DNA from: an uncultured Bacteroidales bacterium
GTDB taxonomy: Bacteria; Bacteroidota; Bacteroidia; Bacteroidales; F082
Assembly (NCBI GenBank): GCA_946185535.1
Contig: CAMHJX010000017.1
Location: forward strand, 1-64,000
Direction: 5' to 3'
Length of the DNA: 64,000 bases
Shown: positions 52,330 to 59,880 of the stretch, piece by piece
Layout: the number at the start of each line of letters is the position of its first letter
Position numbering within the stretch: position 1 is the first letter of the stretch
Position numbers and translations under genes: made by a program
The notes under the pieces: generated by a model
The model's database searches: none
Seen by the model: only the letters and a program-made list of their open reading frames with translations
What the model was told of the DNA's origin: nothing

Positions 52330-54570
52330 TCACTCTGCATTGCGCACTAAGCGCACAGAGTAACCGTAACTTCGGTAAGCACTACTACTATCCAAATTAC
52401 CCTCACTAAAGGTCCATGAATACACCGCCAACATGACAGGATACTTCGTAGCTGACCAATAAAAGCCCCCGGAATTGCTATTACTGACAGAAGTACTCCA
52501 GCGACGACCAGCAGCAGGCAAGAAGATGGCTCCATTGGCTTCAAGAACATTAATCCAATTGGAAACAGTAATGGAGTTGTCTTCGAACTGGAATTGACTT
52601 TGGTAAGGATTTGTGTTATTTAATGCGTAAATAGAGGCATCCCAATTATCTGGTAACAGAATGACTCCATTCATGCCATCAATAGTACCCATCACCCAAC
52701 GAATACCACTCGTCGTATTGCGTGTATTAAACACATAATCCCATTCATCAGATGTCATAGTGCGCCACAGGTTCTCCGTGTTGCCTCCGTTACTTATCGC
52801 ATTGTAGCCCCAATCCGCCTTTCCTGTCAGATCGTACAAATTGTAAGTGTAACTGCCGTAGGCATAGTAGTCATCGACACCATTACTGGTACACAAAGGT
52901 TGGTAGCAAACAGCACCATGATTGTAACCACTCGTGCCCCAGCCGAAAAGACTAACAATGTTTTGGTTTGCATAGTTCTCTCCAATTTCCTGCCAAGCAG
53001 TTTCCACCATATCATATTGGTGTTCCATAAGCGACCATTCGTTTGTTGTCTTGTTGTACTGCAAGTTACCTTGCGAGAAATACACTTGGTCGCCGTTGGC
53101 ATTGATGGTGAACAAGCCATTGATGATGCCTTCAGGCAAAGTTTTGAAGCTCACCTGCTCGCCATAACCCGTTCCAGCCTCGTTGGTGGCATAGGCACGG
53201 ACATAATAGGTTGTGTTCCCCGAAAGGTCTGTCATGTTTACCGTGAATGCGCCTTCGTTCAGTTGGCTTGTGGCATAGTTGTCTTCCGTTGTCGGATTCA
53301 CGTCTGTGCTCCAGCAAACACCACATTCCGAAATTGTGCCGTTACCCATATCTGTAACCGTGCCGCCACCAGTGGCTGTAGTGGCTGCAAACTCAGAGAT
53401 TTCATTGGTCGTCACCGTGGGAACGGTAATGACGATTTCCTCCTCCGTGGTGAAGGTCACTTCGTCACCGTAGCCCGTGCCGCCTTCGTTGGTGGCGTAG
53501 GCACGCACGGTGTAGGTGGTGTTAGGAGTCAGGTCGGTCAGGGTTGTCGAGAAGGCGTTGTTCGTGGCGGTCAAGGCAATGCAAGTCCAGTCCTCGTTGC
53601 CGGTCTTGTAGCACACGCCGCACTCGGTAATCGCACTGCCGCCGTCGCTCAGGATTTCACCGCCTACCGTGGCCGTCGTCGTGGTGATGTCGGTCACTGC
53701 GTTGGTCACCACGTTGGGCAACTCAATCGGGGTCGGAGTCTCGGTCACAATCAGCAAAGGATTGAAACGCTTCACCTCGTTGCGAACGATTTGGGCGAGG
53801 TTGGTCTCAAGGGTCTTGGTGCAGACCACGTTCTCGCCGTCGAGCACATCCATCGTGAAGCCTTGGGCCAAGGCACCCACGGGCAGCACGATGAAGAACT
53901 CTTGCGCGGTGGTCGTGCTGGTCAGCGTCACGTCGCAGTTCAGGGTCACGATGTTCGTGCCGTTGCTGCCTTGGTTGGCCATCATTGCAGGCTCGTTGGC
54001 CGAGCAGTCGACGGTGAAGCTGCCATTCAGTTTCTCACTATCATTTCCCTTGATGCGGATGCCGCTCACGTGGATGTTGTCGCCCAACAGACGGATGTCC
54101 AAGGCTCCGCAGAGGTTGCGGAAGTAGAGGTTGTCGTCTGTGCCGTAGGCCGCCATCGGGTTCGCGCCGTTGGCGAAGGTGCCAGACTGCGTCAGGGTTT
54201 GCGTGGCGGGCAGCGTGAAGGTCGCCGTCGTACCGTTGATGGTGGCGTTCTGCGGATAGGCCGCCGTGAAGGGGGCTTCCATCTCGAACTCGCCCGCCGT
54301 GCTGAAGGTGCCTTCGTTGCTTCCCGCTCCCGACTGGAGGGTGAACTGGGCCGATTCGCCGTTGTCGTTGGCAATCAGGATTTTGTCGCCCGCCAACCAT
54401 TTCACCATCCCGTTCTCGGGATTGATGGCGGTGCGGTTTTGTTGGCCGTTGTGTTGCTCGATGTTGGCCGTGAAGATGGCTTCCTTCGGGTCTTTCTTGT
54501 CCTTGTTGCACGAGATGAGCATCATCAGGCTCATCGTCAGTGCCATTGCTGAAAATAGTACTTTCTTCAT
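52330..54570 (-). CDS. Large lipoprotein with FN3-like repeats and C-terminal FISUMP domain
   Basis: 746 residues. Lipobox LMMLISC (Cys21). Residues 30-270 form a fimbrillin-like beta region (KWLAGDKILIANDNGESAQF, FIVLPVGALAQGFTMDV). Two FN3-like repeats follow, 280-370 and 380-480, with TITTTTATVGGEILSDGGSA and NTTYTVRAYATNEGGTGYGD, close to those at 16630-17967. The end (GLFTINANGDQVYFSQGNLQY to YGYSVRLVRNAE, WGTSGYN, ISNGGNTENLWRTMTSDEW) is the Fibrobacter succinogenes major paralogous domain (TIGR02145 type). Probably surface-exposed. It starts 12 bases downstream of an unusual 82-residue ORF. Confidence 0.85.
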   Translation of the reverse strand: MKKVLFSAMALTMSLMMLISCNKDKKDPKEAIFTANIEQHNGQQNRTAINPENGMVKWLAGDKILIANDNGESAQFTLQSGAGSNEGTFSTAGEFEMEAPFTAAYPQNATINGTTATFTLPATQTLTQSGTFANGANPMAAYGTDDNLYFRNLCGALDIRLLGDNIHVSGIRIKGNDSEKLNGSFTVDCSANEPAMMANQGSNGTNIVTLNCDVTLTSTTTAQEFFIVLPVGALAQGFTMDVLDGENVVCTKTLETNLAQIVRNEVKRFNPLLIVTETPTPIELPNVVTNAVTDITTTTATVGGEILSDGGSAITECGVCYKTGNEDWTCIALTATNNAFSTTLTDLTPNTTYTVRAYATNEGGTGYGDEVTFTTEEEIVITVPTVTTNEISEFAATTATGGGTVTDMGNGTISECGVCWSTDVNPTTEDNYATSQLNEGAFTVNMTDLSGNTTYYVRAYATNEAGTGYGEQVSFKTLPEGIINGLFTINANGDQVYFSQGNLQYNKTTNEWSLMEHQYDMVETAWQEIGENYANQNIVSLFGWGTSGYNHGAVCYQPLCTSNGVDDYYAYGSYTYNLYDLTGKADWGYNAISNGGNTENLWRTMTSDEWDYVFNTRNTTSGIRWVMGTIDGMNGVILLPDNWDASIYALNNTNPYQSQFQFEDNSITVSNWINVLEANGAIFLPAAGRRWSTSVSNSNSGGFYWSATKYPVMLAVYSWTFSEGNLDSSSAYRSYGYSVRLVRNAE

Positions 54571-54582
54571 AGTGCTTGAGGT

Positions 54583-54831
54583 TTACGGCCAATTGACATC
54601 GGTCAGGTTCATGGATTCCGTTCCGCCGCCGGCGTAGGTTGCCGCGACACCGCCCGAGGCACATAAAATGCCTTGGGGCTCAATCTCTATGATCTCCACT
54701 TTGGGAGCCTCATAGGATCGCCTCATTTTGAGGCTGAGTTTTGATACTGTCATAATGCGTTTTTCTGCATTTTGCGCCAACTCAGACACCCTCTCATTGG
54801 CAGGTTCGTTGGATAATGATTCAGAAAACAT
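54583..54831 (-). CDS. Small protein with EAPKVEIIEI motif and glycine-rich tail
   Basis: 82 residues from ATG at 54831; internal Met27 (54753) or Met36 are possible starts. The core SYEAPKVEIIEIEPQGILCASGG is quoted here only as YEAPKVEIIEIEPQG plus ILCASGG. It is followed by a Gly/Ala-rich stretch (VAATYAGGGTE) and ends in DVNWP. Short Bacteroidales proteins of the pattern 'YEAP-x-E-(V/I) ... G(I/V)LCxSG' are common in front of lipoprotein genes; their function is unknown. The Gly-Gly and cysteine after a predicted strand recall peptide precursors, but no modification or transport gene is next to it. Co-transcribed with the FISUMP lipoprotein. Confidence 0.6.
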   Translation of the reverse strand: MFSESLSNEPANERVSELAQNAEKRIMTVSKLSLKMRRSYEAPKVEIIEIEPQGILCASGGVAATYAGGGTESMNLTDVNWP

Positions 54832-54860
54832 ATAGAAAAAAGCGCGGGTATCATGTCTAT

Positions 54861-55096
54861 TGCATTATCCCGCATTTCGAGGCTCTCGCATGCCCACCAA
54901 CCGAGGATAAGCAATACCGAAAGCCCACGCTATAGACCACATCAATTCAACTATAGACATATTCAGACCGAAAAACAATCAATACTGAATAGAATCAAAC
55001 AAGTTGAACGTATCATCTATCATAAATGGGCATCGACTATTGCCTTACCGTGCGGTTGGTTGAATTTGCGAGATTCGAAATGCCGCAGATAAAGCG
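54861..55096. repeat. MITE-like element: imperfect inverted arms of about 67-70 nt
   Basis: The arm at 54861-54927 (TGCATTATCCCGCATTTCGA and on) aligns with the reverse complement of 55027-55096 over GCATTTCGA..CTCGCA..ACCAACCG..AAG.CAATA..GCCCA. The centre of about 100 nt is A/T-rich. No target duplication could be recognised. Confidence 0.5.
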
Positions 55097-55151
55097 TAGT
55101 ACAACGCCTTCTCAATATGTCTGCCAAGCGCATTGCTCGCGTTTGACAGGG

Positions 55152-55159
55152 CAAAAATA
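55152..55159 (-). promoter_or_regulatory. -7 element upstream of the small-protein/FISUMP unit
   Basis: TATTTTTG on the reverse strand. The surrounding 50 bases resemble the region of the promoter at 3440-3447. The first gene downstream starts about 320 bases away. Confidence 0.45.
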
Positions 55160-55242
55160 AGCATTTTTTTTGCACTACGGAAAAAGTGAGCAAATTTTGT
55201 TTACGCAGTCCAGCATTTTTGTGTTTGGCGTTTTCTGCACGC

Positions 55243-55273
55243 AAAAAAAGACCCGTCCATCGGACGAGTCTTT
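55243..55273 (-). terminator. Terminator of the collagen-like lipoprotein gene
   Basis: AAAGACTCGTCC and GGACGGGTCTTT form a 12-bp stem (one G-T pair) with a 3-nt loop on the reverse strand, then four more T residues. Confidence 0.9.
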
Positions 55274-55301
55274 GTTCGTTGATCCTCAATGGATTTCTTA
55301 A

Positions 55302-55910
55302 TCAATCATCAGCCAGTTGGAAGGCGGTCTTCACGGCTTCGTAGTTGCTGTAGTCGACATCGCTGCGGGTGTTATACAGTGTGGCCTCAATGGCTACGAT
55401 CTTGAAATCGTGGGTGTCGGGGCGATAGCCGTCGTAGAAGTCGCTCTCTGTCCAGAAGAGACGCACACCACCGTTATTTAAGGTGGCAACCTCAATGGAG
55501 GCAGCGCAGTTGATGAGTTCTTGCTCGCCATTATCGTTGGTAATCAAATCCTGATAATAGTAGGTCAGCGGCACTTGTGACCAGGCCCCGGCAACATTCA
55601 TATAGACGAATACTGCGCCATAGTTGAAAACATTATCGTTGATGGCAGGATAGTCAATTTCGACCATCCATTGGCAATTGTTCACCCATTGCCAATCATT
55701 GGAATTAATAGTCAATGTAGATGAAGCAACATTGACATAGCCGTCATTTCCGTCATTCCCAGCAGGGCCTTGCGGACCAACTGGACCAACAGGGCCAACA
55801 GGACCGGCAGGGCCTTGGGGACCTTGAGGCCCCATCGGACCAACCTTGGTACAAGAAGCTGAAAACAAGACAGCTAAAATCATCATGCAGATTATGCTTA
55901 ACTTTTTCAT
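55302..55910 (-). CDS. Lipoprotein with collagen-like Gly-X-Y segment, long form
   Basis: 202 residues. Lipobox AVLFSASC (Cys20). Residues 23-56 are an uninterrupted Gly-X-Y run, GPMGPQGPQGPAGPVGPVGP in its first part, about eleven triplets, followed by GNDGNDG. The globular C-terminal part (residues 57-202) has no recognised domain; it contains VNNCQWMVEIDYPAI, VPLTYYYQDLI and VRLFWTESDFYDG. Collagen-like stalks usually trimerise and hold a binding head away from the cell surface. The neighbouring gene at 55993 encodes nearly the same head on a much shorter stalk. Confidence 0.85.
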   Translation of the reverse strand: MKKLSIICMMILAVLFSASCTKVGPMGPQGPQGPAGPVGPVGPVGPQGPAGNDGNDGYVNVASSTLTINSNDWQWVNNCQWMVEIDYPAINDNVFNYGAVFVYMNVAGAWSQVPLTYYYQDLITNDNGEQELINCAASIEVATLNNGGVRLFWTESDFYDGYRPDTHDFKIVAIEATLYNTRSDVDYSNYEAVKTAFQLADD

Positions 55911-55940
55911 TGTATTGAGTTTTAATTATTTTTCTAAAAC

Positions 55941-55968
55941 ATAGAGACGCGCCATGGCACGTCTCTAC
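55941..55968. repeat. GTAGAGACG palindromic repeat, copy 4
   Basis: ATAGAGACG, GCCATGGC and CGTCTCTAC, in the gap between the two collagen-like genes. Confidence 0.85.
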
Positions 55969-55992
55969 CTGAATTATCCTATCATATTATTA

Positions 55993-56523
55993 TTAATCGT
56001 CAGCCAGTTGGAAGGCTTTCTTCACAGCTTCGTAGCTGCTGAAGTCGACATCGCTGCGGTCTCTGTATACATTAGCTTCGATGGCCACAATCTTGAAATC
56101 GTGGGTGTCAGGACGCATGCCATCATAGAAATCGCTTTCCGTCCAGAAGAGGCGTACTCCACCGTCGCTCAAGGTGGCCACCTCAATGGAAGCTTCGCAA
56201 TTGATGACTTCCTGTGTGCCGTCATCGTTGGTAATCAAATCCTGATAATAATAGGTCAGCGGCACTTGCGACCAAGTGCCTTCAACATCCATATAAACGA
56301 GCACTGCGCCATGGTTATACACATTGTCGGTGATGGCAGGATAGTCAATTTCTACCATCCATTGGCAGTCGTTTACCCATTCCCAATTGTTGGGATAAAT
56401 TGTGATAGTTGACGAAGCTACATTTGCGTTGCCATCGTGTCCAGCGGGCCCTTGTGGACCACGGCAAGATGCTAATAAAGTGATGGCCAAAATCGTCATG
56501 CAGATTACACTTAACTTTTTCAT
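55993..56523 (-). CDS. Lipoprotein with collagen-like segment, short form
   Basis: 176 residues. Lipobox ITLLASC (Cys20). Only three Gly-X-Y triplets remain (GPQGPAGHDG). The C-terminal head of about 145 residues closely matches that of the next gene: VNDCQWMVEIDYPAI, VPLTYYYQDLI, VRLFWTESDFYDGMRPDTHDF and FQLADD at the end. This is a tandem duplication with stalk contraction or expansion. Promoter TAGTTTTG lies at 56574-56581. Function unknown; surface exposure is likely. Confidence 0.83.
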   Translation of the reverse strand: MKKLSVICMTILAITLLASCRGPQGPAGHDGNANVASSTITIYPNNWEWVNDCQWMVEIDYPAITDNVYNHGAVLVYMDVEGTWSQVPLTYYYQDLITNDDGTQEVINCEASIEVATLSDGGVRLFWTESDFYDGMRPDTHDFKIVAIEANVYRDRSDVDFSSYEAVKKAFQLADD

Positions 56524-56573
56524 TGTGTTAGATATTTAATTATTAAACTTCAATTTCTTTCATTTTAACACTG

Positions 56574-56581
56574 CAAAACTA
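56574..56581 (-). promoter_or_regulatory. -7 element of the collagen-like pair
   Basis: TAGTTTTG on the reverse strand, 51 bases before the ATG at 56523. Confidence 0.55.
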
Positions 56582-56594
56582 CAAAAATCCTGCC

Positions 56595-56630
56595 AAAAAA
56601 CAAGCCGTCTCCGAAAATCGAAAACGGCTT
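56595..56630 (-). terminator. gcvT terminator
   Basis: AAGCCGT and ACGGCTT form a 7-bp stem on the reverse strand with a 15-nt loop holding an inner CGA/TCG-type pair, followed by G and six T residues. Confidence 0.85.
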
Positions 56631-56651
56631 GAACCTTTTTTCTTCCGATTC

Positions 56652-57767
56652 TTATGGCAGGAAAGGCATTTTCACCACAATAGCCTTGATGAGTTTGTTG
56701 CGGATCTTGATGAAGATTTCAGTGTCCTTCTTGCTGAAAGCCTTCTTCACCAAAGCAGTGCCGATGTTTTTGCCAGTTGAAGGTGACGGGCTACCTGAGC
56801 GTACCATACCGATGCAGTTGCCTTCGGCATCGCAAACCTCATAGCCGTTACGCGGAATGCCGCGATCAATCATCTCGAAGCCGACAATCTTTTGGCTCAC
56901 GCCATTGGCCTTCTGGGCGGCGAAGATTTCGCGGTTGAGGAAGTCGTTGCCATCCACGAACTTGGTGATCCAACCGAGACCAGCCTCGATGGGGCTGATG
57001 GTGTCGTCGATTTCGTGACCGTAGAGGCAGAAGCCCTTTTCGAGACGCAGGGTGTCGCGGCAGCCCAGACCTGCGGGCATGATGCCGAACTCCTTGCCAG
57101 CCTCAAAGACAGCGTCCCAAACTTCCTTGGCGTGGGCGACGGGGATGTAGATCTCGCAGCCACCTGAACCAGTGTAACCTGTGGTCGAGAAGATGATGTT
57201 GTCGACACCAGCGAAGTTAATGATTTGGAAGGTATAATACTCCATATCCACCACATTGGCTTTAGTGAGCTTCTGCATGGCTTTCAGGGCGTTGGGGCCT
57301 TGCACGGCCAACTGAGCCCATTCTTCGCTCTCGTTCTTGAAGTCTTCACCGAGGGTCATGCCAAATTTTTCGGCAATCTGGCTCATCCAAGCCCAGTCCT
57401 TGTCGATGTTGGCGGCGTTGGGCACCATGAAGTAGTGGTCGTCGGCGATACGGTAAACAAGCATGTCGTCTACGATACCACCTTTGCCGTTTGGCAAGCA
57501 GGTATATTGCACCTTGCCGTCGCTCAAAGCGGCAACGTCGTTGACGGTGCAGTACTGCATGAACTGCTTAGCCATGGGGCCTTTGGCGCGGAACTCGCCC
57601 ATGTGGCTCACGTCGAACACGCCGACATTGTTGCGGACATTGTTGTGTTCTTCAACAAGACCAGTGTATTGAATCGGCATGTCGTAACCGGCAAATTCAG
57701 CCATCTTGGCGCCCAGGTCGTGATGGATCTGGTTGTAAGGGGTTTTCTTTAATTCGATGTTTTCCAT
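56652..57767 (-). CDS. gcvT: Aminomethyltransferase, glycine cleavage system T protein
   Basis: Transfers the methylene group of glycine from lipoylated H protein to THF, releasing ammonia. 371 residues, the usual length. Motifs are VGVFDVSHMGEFRAKGP, GKVQYTCLPNGKGGIVDDML, LAVQGPNALKAMQKL, GYTGSGGCEIYIP, GLGCRDTLRLEKGFCLYGHE and YEVCDAEGNCIGMVRSGS (family KEY signatures split over the chain). Partner genes gcvH and gcvP are not in the window. It has a good terminator and a short A/T-rich leader. Confidence 0.97.
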   Translation of the reverse strand: MENIELKKTPYNQIHHDLGAKMAEFAGYDMPIQYTGLVEEHNNVRNNVGVFDVSHMGEFRAKGPMAKQFMQYCTVNDVAALSDGKVQYTCLPNGKGGIVDDMLVYRIADDHYFMVPNAANIDKDWAWMSQIAEKFGMTLGEDFKNESEEWAQLAVQGPNALKAMQKLTKANVVDMEYYTFQIINFAGVDNIIFSTTGYTGSGGCEIYIPVAHAKEVWDAVFEAGKEFGIMPAGLGCRDTLRLEKGFCLYGHEIDDTISPIEAGLGWITKFVDGNDFLNREIFAAQKANGVSQKIVGFEMIDRGIPRNGYEVCDAEGNCIGMVRSGSPSPSTGKNIGTALVKKAFSKKDTEIFIKIRNKLIKAIVVKMPFLP

Positions 57768-57806
57768 TGTAGGGTATTTAAGATTTAGTATTTAAAGATT
57801 CAAAAT

Positions 57807-58673
57807 TTATCTTCTCGTGTCATGCAGACCCTTCTTGAAGCTGGGGCCGAAATGCAATTTCGTGTACTTGAGGTCGTAGACGGTGACCACTTTTGCAGGG
57901 TCAGCGTTCATTTGACGTTTCAGTGTGCAGCCGTTGCTGGGGTCGACCCAGTATTGGATGACCAAGTTGTCTTCGAAGTCGACGAAGAAGCGCCAGCAGT
58001 TGATGTCAAGCACTTTTTCCATGCCGACATAATAGTTGGAAAGGTTGTTCTTTTCCACCTCGGTAGCGAAGGAGTTGATGATGGGGAAGCTTTCACCGAA
58101 AGCCTCAAACTCCCAGTCGACATCGTCGGTCCAGCCTTGTGCATCGGGACGATAGTACCAGTTCTTACCTGTCTTGATGTTCCAGAAACGGTCGATGCCC
58201 AGGCCATCATTGTAGGCTTCGTTGTCACCATGTCTCATATAGGTCTCGTTGCGCTTGGTACCCAAGTCATTGATGGTGATGAAGAAATTATCGGTGGGCG
58301 GGTTGAACTTATAGGTACCTGTGAAAGTCTGCGTGGCAGGTTTCTCGGGTATTTCAACCACAGCAGGGACATCATTCGGATCAAAAACGGTGAATCTGGC
58401 CACAGCTTGGTCATTGCTGTCGTTGCAAGTGGCAATGATGCTGCTTTTGCCTATTCTTTTTGCGATAACCTGAATGCAGTCGCCAAACTTGACAGTCTTG
58501 AAACTGATGATTTTGGGTCCATTGATTTCGTAGCCGTTGTTGTCGCAGTTGTCGAAAGGCCTCCAAACGACAGTGTCGCCTAAAGCCATCTTGAATTCAT
58601 TTTTGTTTATTTCTTGAGCCGTAACAAGGCCGCAGAAACAAAGAATCATGAAGGATAATAGTACTTTTTTCAT
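57807..58673 (-). CDS. Exported protein of unknown function
   Basis: About 288 residues from ATG at 58673; the longer frame upstream covers the promoter and the fur-family gene. Signal peptide KKVLLSFMILCFCGLVTAQ. Residues 25-100 look like an Ig-type domain (FKMALGDTVVWRPFDN, GKSSIIATCNDSNDQAVARF). The C-terminal part (FVDFEDNLVIQYWVDPSNGC, LKRQMNADPAKVVTVYDLKY) resembles outer-membrane-lipoprotein-sorting-like beta folds, but no family was recognised. Located in the periplasm or outside. Promoter TATTTTTG lies at 58698-58705. Confidence 0.75.
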   Translation of the reverse strand: MKKVLLSFMILCFCGLVTAQEINKNEFKMALGDTVVWRPFDNCDNNGYEINGPKIISFKTVKFGDCIQVIAKRIGKSSIIATCNDSNDQAVARFTVFDPNDVPAVVEIPEKPATQTFTGTYKFNPPTDNFFITINDLGTKRNETYMRHGDNEAYNDGLGIDRFWNIKTGKNWYYRPDAQGWTDDVDWEFEAFGESFPIINSFATEVEKNNLSNYYVGMEKVLDINCWRFFVDFEDNLVIQYWVDPSNGCTLKRQMNADPAKVVTVYDLKYTKLHFGPSFKKGLHDTRR

Positions 58674-58697
58674 ATTGAAAGGTTTTGAAATTTGACG

Positions 58698-58705
58698 CAA
58701 AAATA
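58698..58705 (-). promoter_or_regulatory. -7 element of the exported protein gene at 57807-58673
   Basis: TATTTTTG, 25 bases before the ATG at 58673. Confidence 0.6.
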
Positions 58706-58749
58706 CAAAATATCTAGATTCAGAGTGTATTTGAAGTGGAAAAATGCAT

Positions 58750-59172
58750 TTATCTATGGCACTTTTGACATTTTGGGCAAATGCCTTTGAGCACAAAATT
58801 GGCACTTTGTATCAGATAACCTTCGGGCAATTGTACTTCAGGGATGGCCAGTTCTTCAAGACAAATGGTCTCTCCGCAATGTTCGCAGTGGAAGTGAATA
58901 TGCATGTCGTTGTCGACAGCGTGGTCGTGGCTGTGGCAGAGTTCATAGCGCACGCCATCACCGTCTTCAAGCACATGCACGAGGTGCTGTTCCTTGAAGA
59001 GCGTCAAAGCACGGAAAATGCCCGATTTGTCGATGCTGCCGATGCGGTCTTCCAACTCTGTCATTGAGAGGGGACGGCTTCCTTCTGACAAAGCCTTGGC
59101 CACGATGATACGATTGGCGGTGGGTTTGACACCGTGCTCTTTCATCAATAAGGTAAGGTCGGATTCATTCAT
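58750..59172 (-). CDS. Fur-family metal-dependent transcriptional regulator
   Basis: About 140 residues from ATG at 59172. N-terminal winged helix (KPTANRIIVAKALSE, DKSGIFRALTLFKEQHLVH), then the dimerisation half with histidine/cysteine sites: HIHFHCEHCGETICLEEL and the C-terminal CPKCQKCHR structural-zinc pair. Fur, Zur and PerR cannot be told apart here; two CxxC motifs fit a structural zinc. An in-frame ATG at 59229 is possible but would run deep into the HD gene. The first eight bases overlap the HD gene 3' end, implying coupled translation. Confidence 0.9.
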   Translation of the reverse strand: MNESDLTLLMKEHGVKPTANRIIVAKALSEGSRPLSMTELEDRIGSIDKSGIFRALTLFKEQHLVHVLEDGDGVRYELCHSHDHAVDNDMHIHFHCEHCGETICLEELAIPEVQLPEGYLIQSANFVLKGICPKCQKCHR

Positions 59173-59803
59173 TGGTCTTGATTTTCTCAAAGGTTTGATC
59201 GAATGCTTTGCGCATTTTTTCTTCGTCACGAATAATTATTCGCAATTCCTCCAATCGAGCGGCATTGTCCGATTCGGGAATCCAAAGGCGAAGGTAGCCC
59301 GTGTCGGAATACTTTTCCAAAAGATGTTCACGAAAACGTTGGTATTGTTGTTCCTTGTCATACTCGGGGAAGTGGTCTTGCGTGAACTGAATGGTGCGTC
59401 GGATGACTTTTTCGGGTGAGATGAGCCGGTCGGCTTCGGCCACAATTTTGCCGTAGATGCTGCGTGGCTCGTGACCCGAGGAAGCGCGATGGTCTTCGGC
59501 AGCTTGGGCCATAGTCTCGATCTGTTCTTCAGTGTACCATTTCCGCAACTTTATGTCCTCACGGATGATGCGCCCCGAAACAAGGTGGTGCGTGTCGCGG
59601 CCTTCACAGAGACCCGTGTCGTGATAAGCAGCGATGGCGTAGACCATGTTTTTGTCTACATCATAATACCCAGCCAAGGCCAAACTCCGCGTGATGACTT
59701 CTTCAGCGTGGTTGCGCTGGTGGGCCGCGTCGAAATGGTCGTAGCAGGGGAGGATTTGCCGCTCGATGTATTGGATTAGGTCTTTGTTGATGGTGTTGTT
59801 CAT
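59165..59803 (-). CDS. HD-domain phosphohydrolase
   Basis: About 212 residues from ATG at 59803. The HD metal site is seen as RNHAEEVITRS and AIAAYHDTGL (H...HD...), followed by ASSGHEPRSIYGKIVAEADRLIS (later Asp). Members hydrolyse phosphomonoesters or nucleotides; substrate unknown. The -7 element TATTTTTG at 59812-59819 is nine bases before the ATG, so the mRNA is nearly leaderless. Its 3' end overlaps the Fur-family gene; a joint operon is likely, though the functional relation is unknown. Confidence 0.88.
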   Translation of the reverse strand: MNNTINKDLIQYIERQILPCYDHFDAAHQRNHAEEVITRSLALAGYYDVDKNMVYAIAAYHDTGLCEGRDTHHLVSGRIIREDIKLRKWYTEEQIETMAQAAEDHRASSGHEPRSIYGKIVAEADRLISPEKVIRRTIQFTQDHFPEYDKEQQYQRFREHLLEKYSDTGYLRLWIPESDNAARLEELRIIIRDEEKMRKAFDQTFEKIKTNE

Positions 59804-59811
59804 AGTGGGGA

Positions 59812-59819
59812 CAAAAATA
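59812..59819 (-). promoter_or_regulatory. -7 element of the HD/Fur-family operon
   Basis: TATTTTTG on the reverse strand directly before the HD gene start. It lies against the T-run of the terminator at 59821-59857. Confidence 0.6.
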
Positions 59820-59820
59820 C

Positions 59821-59857
59821 AAAAAAAAAACTCCTCCTCAAGCGGGATGGAGTTTTT
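59821..59857 (-). terminator. Terminator of the 62593-59881 operon
   Basis: AAAAACTCC and GGAGTTTTT arms, 14-nt loop, on the reverse strand, continuing into a run of ten T residues. Confidence 0.8.
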
Positions 59858-59880
59858 CAGGAGTTGTCTAATCAGAATAT

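Larger units (their letters stand above)
54832..55301. other. 470-bp gene-free stretch with MITE-like inverted repeat
   Basis: Holds two imperfect inverted arms (54861-54927 and 55027-55096), a reverse-strand promoter at 55152-55159 and the terminator of the collagen-like gene at 55243-55273. An open frame across 55020-55289 crosses the promoter and is judged non-coding. Confidence 0.65.

Noticed and set aside
52900-54552. 550-residue forward ORF opposite the FISUMP lipoprotein
   Set aside because: Composition follows the antisense of a biased gene, with no start signal or domain.
55020-55289. 89-residue reverse ORF in the intergenic region
   Set aside because: It contains the promoter at 55152, one arm of the inverted repeat and part of a terminator.
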